The translations under genes were made by a program, and so were the position numbers. Under the pieces are notes generated by a model. It was not told the origin of the DNA. It saw nothing but the letters and a program-made list of their open reading frames with translations, and did not search any database. This document shows positions 14,357 to 20,465 of a stretch of 20,465 nucleotides of DNA, piece after piece (position 1 is the first letter of the stretch; each line of letters begins with the position of its first letter). The DNA is from Chrysochromulina tobinii (taxonomy: Eukaryota; Haptophyta; Prymnesiales; Chrysochromulinaceae). Location of the stretch: the NCBI GenBank assembly GCA_001275005.1, contig JWZX01001446.1, positions 1 through 20,465 on the forward strand. Reading direction: 5' to 3'.

Positions 14357-14706
14357 ATGGCCACCAAAAAGTACACGGCTGCCGAGGAGAAGGCGCTAGC
14401 GCTGGAGCTCCAGAAGCAGCTCGCCAAGAACACCGAGCTGGTGCGCGTCCTGTACACGCTGCGAGGAGAGGCGCCGCCCAACAACAACTCGGATGACCAC
14501 TCGGTGATGGGCGAGCCGCACGAGGAGGAGCGTCCACGCTCGTGGGAGGTGTATTCAGCGATGCCGGGCGTCGACAGCTTGCATACGGGCCTGTCGAAGC
14601 GGACACCTAACGGTATGCACGCCACCATTTTGTGACATGCGTCGATCCCTGCTGCTCACCTCAGCATGCGTTTGCCATCTCCGCAGGCGGCTTCTTCACT
14701 TCGTGA
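14357..14706 (+). CDS. Small hypothetical protein, 91 aa, two exons
   Basis: Proposed CDS: join(14357-14612, 14687-14706), 91 aa. The N-terminal third is a charged helix (TAAEEKALALELQKQLAKN), followed by a hydrophilic stretch (NNNSDDH, EEERPRSWE) and a GGFFTS C-terminus supplied by the 20-nt second exon. The intron is 74 nt, phase 1, CG|GTATGC ... CTCCGCAG|GCGGC, with CTCAC near its middle. Without splicing the frame ends after ATIL at 14635. Splicing is preferred because both sites are good, the length fits neighbouring introns and the joined PNGGFFTS tail looks deliberate. I do not recognise the family. It could be a small cytoskeletal or trafficking adaptor, but nothing in the sequence proves that. 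Confidence 0.55.
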
Positions 14707-15074
14707 GACAGCTTCTATGTGCTTGAGTCATGGTCGCGCCGTAAGTCTGCATGCGAGCAGACTTCTGTATTCCCGGTGAGATAATGGTAGCCGCTGCGTG
14801 TAGCCTCCTCAACCTCGTAGTCGCTAGCATGGTCGTTACGCGCTTCGTAAGACCGCTTCCACGGTCATCCGAGCGGATACGTCGGACGTCGCTCGTCGGT
14901 CGTCGCTCGTACCATACCTCTATCCTCTTACGTGCGCGTCGCGCCTTCCTCAGCGGGGTCTAAGCGTGCGTGCCGGATGGTTTTCGTACTTGTCGTCACG
15001 ATGAGCTTGAACGACCACTAGTCACTACAGTCTACACGATGTTCACCCGCGCCGCGGCTGCCCATTATTTTATT
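14707..15074. other. Intergenic region between convergent genes
   Basis: These 368 bp lie between the ends of a plus-strand and a minus-strand gene, so two 3' UTRs are expected. I see no tRNA-like cloverleaf, family match or clear terminator. Short direct repeats (GTCGCTCGT, twice near 14890-14910) are minor. Confidence 0.5.
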
Positions 15075-15788
15075 CTATCCTCCGCGATCCAGCTGAACCG
15101 CTCCACTCGAGCCGCTCTTGGTAATCACCTTCCGACTCCTAGGAACATACGGCTCGAGTGATCCGAGCTGCTTGAGTCCACGCTGTCCGGTGTTAATGTG
15201 CCACCCTCGCGAGAGCGCAGTGCCCACGTCGACGCCAACGGTCGCGGGCTGTGTCGATTTGATCACCTTGGAAGGTTGAAAGAGTGAGGAAGGCCGAGGC
15301 GATAGGCTGCCGCTCCCGCCGCTCGTGGCAGTAGCACTGTGGCGTGCTGGTATCGTGGTCGGGCTGGGCACCAGCATCGCCGCCTTGTCCAGCGCTTGAC
15401 CGAGGATATGCTCCCAGGCTTTGTTTGTGTACGCGTCGTGCGCCTCAAAGCGGAGAGGTGGTGCGCCGGCACAGCGAATCTGGAAGGTGTGGTCATTGAT
15501 GTGCTCGAGACCACGGAGCATCGAGGTCGGGTACCGCGTGCACTGGTCCATTGGCGCGCCCTTGACCCTCGAAAGAAGCAGCTCGTTGTTCTCCAGTCGT
15601 AGGAACCGCAGCTGAAGTGTTGAGGGCTGCGCGGAAGAGCCGACAACGAGCGCGCCCTCGGGTGGTATTGCAGCGAGAGATCCCGCAGCGGCGCTCGAGG
15701 CAGGTGAAAGACGGCTGTCGCCAACGTCAATCGCTGGAAGCCGCGCCGCCATGCGCGCCTTCGGATTGATGGACATGCCGCGCCGCAT
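15075..15788 (-). CDS. Putative PH-domain-like protein
   Basis: An uninterrupted frame of 237 aa runs from ATG at 15788 to the stop at 15075. Residues about 57-136 have a PH-like pattern: a strand TLQLRFLRLENNELLL, later strands HTFQIRC and PLRFEAHD, and a closing helix with Trp125 (NKAWEHILGQAL) where PH domains keep their invariant Trp. PH folds bind phosphoinositides or proteins at membranes. The basic-residue pattern that would show lipid binding is not clear. The C-terminal ~100 residues are Ser/Thr/Pro-rich and look disordered. In-frame ATGs at codons 5 and 13 are alternative starts. The domain assignment rests on pattern, not on a strong motif. Confidence 0.55.
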   Translation of the reverse strand: MRRGMSINPKARMAARLPAIDVGDSRLSPASSAAAGSLAAIPPEGALVVGSSAQPSTLQLRFLRLENNELLLSRVKGAPMDQCTRYPTSMLRGLEHINDHTFQIRCAGAPPLRFEAHDAYTNKAWEHILGQALDKAAMLVPSPTTIPARHSATATSGGSGSLSPRPSSLFQPSKVIKSTQPATVGVDVGTALSRGWHINTGQRGLKQLGSLEPYVPRSRKVITKSGSSGAVQLDRGG

Positions 15789-16228
15789 TATGACAGTCCT
15801 TTTCCGCGACGTTGAGAAAAAACGTCGTTCTCACTCACGTGAAGTCGTGAAAGAACCTTTTGAACAAACAAGCAAGCAAACAACCTTTTCGACAACACTT
15901 TGGGTCGCAGATGTGTGGAAAGCAAAGTGCGCGAAAGCAGAGCACATTTCCATCTCAGAATTAAGATTTCGTCACGTATTTCGACAGTCACGACACCCGT
16001 ACCAATTGACCCGTACCCGGAGACCCGGACGTGTTACATTGTACTGTCACCTTACGTGTAGCCGAGGTTTTTTATTTCATGATTTACTACATATCGAGAT
16101 GAATTACTAATTCTCCGCCCGGACCGGAATCAGACTTGGCCACCGCACTAATAGGCCGATATTTAGCCGATATCCTAGAGATAGAGCTGCACAGGCCCAC
16201 TGCCGCCGCCTCCCAGCAGCTATGGGCC
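15789..16228. other. Intergenic region between two minus-strand genes
   Basis: These 440 bp are clearly AT-richer than the coding DNA (about 15800-16110). They should hold the promoter of the PH-like gene and the 3' UTR of the DUF218 gene. Short CAAA/CAAG runs near 15865-15885 and a CACGTGAAGTCGTGAAAG stretch near 15836 stand out slightly. No gene or RNA is recognised. Confidence 0.5.
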
Positions 16229-17161
16229 CTAATACGACTTGAGGAGCGCGGGATCCAGAGGCGCTCGCTCCTTGAGCAATCGCCTCGACGCGTACGCCAT
16301 GTTCTCCCGGTGGACCCAATCGTGAAGGTCGCGCAGCGTGGGTGTAGAGGACTGCCACGGGCCACCCGGTGCGAACTTGGGAAGGGCTGCCTCCTCCTTC
16401 TGCAGCCGCACCTCGAGCACATCGCGTGGCAAGCGGTCGTCCACCTCTACGAAGTCCAGCTCGTATGCCGCGTCGGGCGCTCCCTCGCGCGGTGGAATAC
16501 GGAATACGTGTCCAAAGACGGCGCGCGTGCGAGGCATGTGGAAGTGGTTGTTGATGACGACGAGTCGGCGCAGCGCGCGCACGTCGGTGTGCATTACGCG
16601 CGCAAAGTACGCATTGCCCACCGTCTCGAGCGACACCGACTCCTCGAGAATACGCGACGGGTCCACGCCGTGCGATAGCAAGTACTTGGCATTGTCCTGC
16701 GCCTCATGGCGCTCAAAGCCGCTGGCGTCCTGCGGGCACGGCTTATGTGGCGTGCCCCATGCTGTGGTGATCACGTACGGCTTCGGGTCGGGCGACATCT
16801 CGTACAGGTGTACCGCCCGCTCCAGCCGGGCAAGCACGTGCGGCGGCGGGCCATCGGCCGTTTGCCCACCGGCGGGGATGAGGATGGCATGGTAGCCGCC
16901 CGCAAGCGGCGGATCCGCAGGCGTCGTCCCAGACGCACGCGATCGGTGTGCGTCCTCGTCGCTCAAGAGGACCAATTGTACCTGGTTGAAGCACCAAGAG
17001 AAGCCGATCCCAACGCTGGCGCCGAGCAAAAACGACTGGCTTGTGACAATGCGCTGCCAGCGCGAGGCGCCGTCCTTGCGGCGCTGCGTCTTGGAGGGCT
17101 CGGGTAGAACTGGGCTCGCCGCGTAGCCGCGCGCCCGAGACCAAGAATCCATGTCCTGCAT
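16229..17161 (-). CDS. DUF218 (YdcF/SanA-like) domain protein with N-terminal membrane anchor
   Basis: An uninterrupted frame encodes 310 aa. A basic stretch is followed by one hydrophobic segment at about 44-66, suggesting a type II signal-anchor protein. The DUF218 fold follows: HAILIPAGG at 91-99, RLERAVHLYE at 112-121, then E153..NAKYLLSHGVDPSRILEE at 153-174, SVSLETVGNA at 175-184, and VVINNHFHMPRTRAVF at 201-216. The last is the DUF218 strand with a conserved His and an RA.x.F pattern. YdcF binds S-adenosylmethionine in vitro, and SanA affects envelope permeability in bacteria. Eukaryotic members are common in algae and plants, with no settled function. The start could be Met1 or Met4. 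No intron is needed. The gene is divergent from the transposase-like ORF, 162 bp away. Confidence 0.85.
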   Translation of the reverse strand: MQDMDSWSRARGYAASPVLPEPSKTQRRKDGASRWQRIVTSQSFLLGASVGIGFSWCFNQVQLVLLSDEDAHRSRASGTTPADPPLAGGYHAILIPAGGQTADGPPPHVLARLERAVHLYEMSPDPKPYVITTAWGTPHKPCPQDASGFERHEAQDNAKYLLSHGVDPSRILEESVSLETVGNAYFARVMHTDVRALRRLVVINNHFHMPRTRAVFGHVFRIPPREGAPDAAYELDFVEVDDRLPRDVLEVRLQKEEAALPKFAPGGPWQSSTPTLRDLHDWVHRENMAYASRRLLKERAPLDPALLKSY

Positions 17162-17323
17162 GAATGGGACCCGTCGGGCCTACCAGAGAGTCAGAGAGAG
17201 GTGTTCATTATGAAGGGTTCATTTGGTTTTCGTCAATTTCTGGTTTCCGACAAAACGTCTTCGTCTCGCGCTCGGCTGCTCGCGGGAGCCTCTCCTCTCG
17301 TCGGCGTCGTCGAGCCGCGCTGA

Positions 17324-20053
17324 ATGGTGAAAACGGGGCGAACGGGGGCGCAGAATGGACGCGCTGGTGGGCGCCTCAGCGCTGGCGTGAGAACTGCCAA
17401 GGCTCTGGCTGCGGCCCCCCGAGTGCGCGTCGTGGCCGAAGGGTCACGACCCTCGAAGCGTGCAAAGCGAGATGAGCCGATGGCGACGCCGACTCCGGTG
17501 ATGCTCGATGAGCTCACGGCGGCCAAGGGGCGTGCGCAGGCGATGGCCGAATCGCTGGGCCTCTCGCCAGGCTCGATCAAGATCATGGTGGCCTCAGCCC
17601 TGGGCACATTTGCAGGCTCAGCGATGGCGGCCCAGGCGCCAGCAGCAGCAGCTGTCACCAGCACCCGTGTGGGCAAGCAGCCCGTGCGGCCAGAGCCACA
17701 AGCCATGGCCGGTGCATCGTCCTCAGCATCAGAGCCCCTCGGCCTCAAGGGGCGGCCGCGCGGCTCGCAGGTCCTCGTGCAGGTGGCGGCCGAGTATGGT
17801 GCGCGCAAGGTGTACACCTTCAGCGACGTCTGCGCCCTCGCCACTCGCATCATGGCCGGCACACTGATGGTCGCCGACTTGCAGCAGAAGAATAGCGACG
17901 GCGCGTGGACGTTCGGCATCCCGCGCTCGACCATGCTCGACAAGTGGCTCAAGGATGACCACAGCGTCATGCAGTCGCAGAACCCGCCGCGGCTCGGTCT
18001 CGCGGGCTCGCCGCACTGGCTCGTCGAGCGCGACGTGCGCGGCCGCACGGAGCTGTCAAAGCCCGGTCCCGGCACGGTGATGGGCGCAGCCGAGACGCAG
18101 CTGATGCATACCCTCGCCACTGCCGCCAAGAAGGGGTGGGCCTACATGGAGGAGGAGATCGACGACCTCGTGCGCAACACGTGCATCGAGCTCGAGGTTC
18201 TCGACCCACGCACGAAGACGCTGTACTCGGAGACGTCGAATGTGAACACGCTTGTGAAGAACTTCCTCAACCGCTGCGAGGAGAAGGGAATCGTGTTCAT
18301 CTATTCCAACGGCCGCAAGCTCGGGCTGCAGCGCGCGATCAAGAGCAACTGGGAGGCTCTCGATCATTATGGCCGGATAGTCGCCACGCCGGCGCTGGTG
18401 GCCTTCCAGCGCCGGCACGATGTGAAACTCACGCTCCTCGACGTGGGCAACTTCGACGAGGCGCAGGTCGACCTTTGCGACTTCGCCGAGAAGGGCATGT
18501 TCCTCATACTGCCTAGCCACGGCAAGAACATCGTGGTCCCCTTCGAGCAGTGCCCACACTTTACCATCAAGTGGGGCTTCATAGGCAAGCAGCTCATGGT
18601 GAGCATGCTGATCAAGATAGGCAGCGACGAGACCGCGCCACACCCCCACCACTGCCAGCTGCTGCAGAGCTCGCGGGTGATCGTGCTCGCACAGTCGGTG
18701 AATGGGTGGACGAACACCACTCTGACGACCGCCTTCCTGCAGCTGCAGTATGACGACCCGATCATCGAGCTAGGCCCAACTTCTGCCCCAGCACCCGCCG
18801 CAGCCGCGACTGCCACTGCGATGCCTGTCGATGATGAGCCTGATGGCGCTGCGGGTGATGCACTACGTGCAGCCATCCGCGCTCGTGGCGAGGCACAACT
18901 TGCCGCCGAAGCGGCGGCCGGAGGCGATGGCGGTGCAGCGGCTGCAGCGGCGGCAGGAGGCTGCGGTGCAGCGGCGCCAGCGGCGGGTGCTGGGGCTCGC
19001 CTGCCTGCACGGCCGAAGGTCCTCAACTTCGACGGGCACTCGGCACACCTCTACAACGAGGCGCTCAAAGATGGCTTCACCGCCAACAAGATCCTCGGCC
19101 TTTGTCCGTGCTCGCACACATCGGCGCCGACGCAGCAGCTGCCCGGCACGCAGCAGGCCGACTATGGCACCAAGCATGGCGGGGGCATCGCGAGCTTGAA
19201 GGGCAAGCTGCGCCCCATGTTATGCAAGCAGTTCCGGGCGTCGCTCATGCGAGCGCCAGGCGACCCGAAGCGCGGCAAGATCGATGTCGCCGAGCTGCTG
19301 GCGATGTGTGAGAAGGCACTGCTGGTCTCGTGGGATGGCTCGATGGCAGAGCACCTGAACGAGCAGGTGGGCTACTACGTCGACCCGACGGACGGCTTCC
19401 TGAAGCTCGACGTGCTCCGCATGCATCGAGCGGAGGTCCCGGTCGACGGCACGGTGCGTAAGCGCACCTCGGCGGACGTGCTCAAGGAGATGAAGGATAA
19501 AGAGGCCAAGGCGATCGAAAAGGCGCGCCTCGAGATGAATGCGGCCGGCGCGGCGGTCGCCATGCAGAACAAGGCTGTGGTGGACCGCCCCGACAAGGAA
19601 GTTCGCAAGGTGCGCAAGGATGCACCGAACAAATTTGGTTGCGTCGTGAGCCGCGAGGAGTCGATCATGCAGACGGCCCTCGACGTGGCCGCCGCCGCAA
19701 CCGCAGCAGCCAAGGACGCCGATAAGGAGAATAAGGCCTGGCCCGCCGATCGGCGCAAGGCCATCCGCGGCCTCGAGGAGATCCTCGAGCAGAAAGGCAC
19801 GCCATCAAAGCTTGCCGTGGGTCAGCTCAAGCAGCTCATCTTCTCTCGAACGGGCCATCACCCGCACGCCAAGAACAACAAGACGGAGGAGGGCGAGGAG
19901 GAGGGCGCTATGCTGCGTGAGGCGCGTGCTGCAATGGCGAAGCAGCCAACGAGCCTCTGCCCACCCTCCCCCGCCGCCGCCCCAGCCACCGCCATGGAGG
20001 AGGATGAGGAGGACAACAGCGAGGATGAAGACGAGGACGGAATGGGTGAGTAA
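17324..20053 (+). CDS. Pogo/DDE_1-type transposase-like protein, 909 aa, intact
   Basis: A single uninterrupted frame. Residues 42-50 (SRPSKRAKR) look like a nuclear signal. A psq/CENP-B-like helix-turn-helix region lies at about 150-210 and includes FGIPRSTMLDKWLK near 197-210, typical of the DNA-recognition helix of pogo-group transposases. A second helical region (about 245-290) is compatible with their second DNA-binding half. The RNase-H catalytic core shows D378 in NFDEAQ, D570 in NFDGHSAHL and D613 in TQQADYG. These match the three acidic positions of DDE_1 (nvDEtg, DGHSSHL, QPLD). An Ala-rich insert (about 486-563) separates the first and second acids. The C-terminus is charged helix ending in an acidic Glu/Asp tail. 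Terminal inverted repeats and a TA duplication were not found by eye, so it may be a host-adopted or immobile copy. It is intronless, unlike its neighbours. Confidence 0.8.
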   Translation: MVKTGRTGAQNGRAGGRLSAGVRTAKALAAAPRVRVVAEGSRPSKRAKRDEPMATPTPVMLDELTAAKGRAQAMAESLGLSPGSIKIMVASALGTFAGSAMAAQAPAAAAVTSTRVGKQPVRPEPQAMAGASSSASEPLGLKGRPRGSQVLVQVAAEYGARKVYTFSDVCALATRIMAGTLMVADLQQKNSDGAWTFGIPRSTMLDKWLKDDHSVMQSQNPPRLGLAGSPHWLVERDVRGRTELSKPGPGTVMGAAETQLMHTLATAAKKGWAYMEEEIDDLVRNTCIELEVLDPRTKTLYSETSNVNTLVKNFLNRCEEKGIVFIYSNGRKLGLQRAIKSNWEALDHYGRIVATPALVAFQRRHDVKLTLLDVGNFDEAQVDLCDFAEKGMFLILPSHGKNIVVPFEQCPHFTIKWGFIGKQLMVSMLIKIGSDETAPHPHHCQLLQSSRVIVLAQSVNGWTNTTLTTAFLQLQYDDPIIELGPTSAPAPAAAATATAMPVDDEPDGAAGDALRAAIRARGEAQLAAEAAAGGDGGAAAAAAAGGCGAAAPAAGAGARLPARPKVLNFDGHSAHLYNEALKDGFTANKILGLCPCSHTSAPTQQLPGTQQADYGTKHGGGIASLKGKLRPMLCKQFRASLMRAPGDPKRGKIDVAELLAMCEKALLVSWDGSMAEHLNEQVGYYVDPTDGFLKLDVLRMHRAEVPVDGTVRKRTSADVLKEMKDKEAKAIEKARLEMNAAGAAVAMQNKAVVDRPDKEVRKVRKDAPNKFGCVVSREESIMQTALDVAAAATAAAKDADKENKAWPADRRKAIRGLEEILEQKGTPSKLAVGQLKQLIFSRTGHHPHAKNNKTEEGEEEGAMLREARAAMAKQPTSLCPPSPAAAPATAMEEDEEDNSEDEDEDGMGE

Positions 20054-20171
20054 GAGTAGAGATTTTTGGTTTCGAGACGTACATACAGTAGACAGTATAC
20101 TGAGTAGAGCAGTACAAGACGCCCCGGTATATAATGTACAGCAGAAGCAATCATCAAAAAGACAAAACCGC

Positions 20172-20270
20172 CGAGAACGGTCGCATACGAGCATGGCCTT
20201 TTTCATGCTCGTCACGGCCGACGACCCAAAGAGCACCAAGACGGCCATGCGCCGCATGCGACCGTTCTCG
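20172..20270. repeat. Nested perfect inverted repeats (15-bp outer, 9-bp inner)
   Basis: CGAGAACGGTCGCAT (20172-20186) and ATGCGACCGTTCTCG (20256-20270) are perfect reverse complements. Directly inside the left arm, ACGAGCATG (20187-20195) pairs with CATGCTCGT (20204-20212) across an 8-nt T-rich loop. The RNA or single-stranded DNA could fold as a branched structure. Confidence 0.9.
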
Positions 20271-20389
20271 ATGGGTCCGTCGAATTGGGACGATTCCTTT
20301 TGCAGGAAGCATCTCATGAGTGATATCTAGGCGCTCGCAGCGACGATGAGGGGCGCTGACGCGGTCCGTTCACACCCTATTCTCTCTTC

Positions 20390-20425
20390 GTTCACAGTTC
20401 GTCGATCTGTGAACTGAACTGTGAA
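20390..20425. repeat. Alternative-pairing hairpin cluster
   Basis: GTTCACAG (20390-20397) is complementary to CTGTGAAC (20407-20414), and the overlapping TTCACAGTTC (20391-20400) is complementary to GAACTGTGAA (20416-20425). One left arm can thus pair with either of two right arms. Its role is unknown. Confidence 0.8.
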
Positions 20426-20465
20426 TGGTTGGGTACTGACCCCAGGCCGAGGCTACATTGAGCTG

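Larger units (their letters stand above)
20054..20465. other. Downstream region of transposase-like gene, inverted repeats, no clear gene
   Basis: Positions 20054-20165 are AT-richer and probably the 3' UTR. Beyond them a 45-codon frame (20193-20330) starts with ATG and ends TAG, but it matches nothing I know and overlaps a large inverted repeat. The last 80 bp contain a second small inverted-repeat cluster (20390-20425). No RNA family is recognised. Confidence 0.5.

Noticed and set aside
14740-14860. Possible tRNA or other structured RNA in the gap after the small gene
   Set aside because: No cloverleaf, no conserved T-loop GGTTCRANYCC and no paired acceptor stem could be found.
17190-20170. 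Terminal inverted repeats for the transposase (GGTTTTCGTCAATTT near 17225 against the complement of AAAAAGACAAAACC near 20156)
   Set aside because: The match is short and gapped and has no flanking TA duplication. It could easily be chance in AT-richer flanks.
20193-20330. 45-codon ORF downstream of the transposase-like gene
   Set aside because: It has no recognised similarity and lies across a large inverted repeat. There is not enough to call a gene.

Overview
The window is nuclear DNA from a GC-rich, gene-dense, intron-bearing microbial eukaryote. It carries a cytosolic 60S ribosomal protein gene (RPL11/uL5) split by GT-AG introns, a MON2 trafficking gene, and a coiled-coil protein of the motile-cilium CCDC42/CFAP73 family, so the cell is probably flagellated. 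GC content, tight spacing and short introns built from repeated modules would suit an alga such as a haptophyte or pelagophyte. The sequence alone does not settle the lineage.

Layout. Positions 380-1519 (-) hold the CCDC42/CFAP73-like protein. Divergent from it, 1812-3943 (+) is a five-exon gene for a membrane-anchored, catalytically degenerate short-chain dehydrogenase-like protein. Positions 4322-10433 (+) are MON2 in five exons. Positions 10693-12738 (+) encode an IQ-motif protein with a degenerate WW domain. Positions 12930-14012 (+) are RPL11, with a first exon of only four codons. Positions 14357-14706 (+) are a small two-exon gene. Positions 15075-15788 (-) are a PH-like protein and 16229-17161 (-) a membrane-anchored DUF218/YdcF-like protein. 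Positions 17324-20053 (+) are a long intronless ORF with a pogo/DDE_1-type transposase core and an apparently complete acidic triad.

The standout signal is the introns. Nine introns in three neighbouring genes look recently made and follow one architecture. In most of them the 5' part of the intron, including its GT (once GC), is a near-copy (about 21-40 nt) of the first bases of the downstream exon. A spacer module carrying a branch-point-like site and the AG lies between the two copies. Two module families are visible. Family A (five copies) shares the invariant core GCTCACCACGGCG about 28-30 nt before the exon. Family B has CTGATGAC/CTGATTGC runs and usually ends CCCTCATCAG. Two family-B introns have been enlarged by 74-75 nt tandem duplications that span the donor, giving consecutive AG|GT (or AG|GC) junctions. 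This resembles introner-like intron gain, but the flanking duplications are much longer than ordinary target-site duplications. The RPL11 and small-gene introns lack these features and act as an internal contrast.

The genes do not form an operon-like pathway. They are an ordinary eukaryotic mixture: cilium, Golgi/endosome traffic, ribosome, membrane proteins and a transposase-like ORF. Exon boundaries come from conserved protein alignment (MON2, RPL11), frame continuity and splice-site sequence. No transcript data were available.
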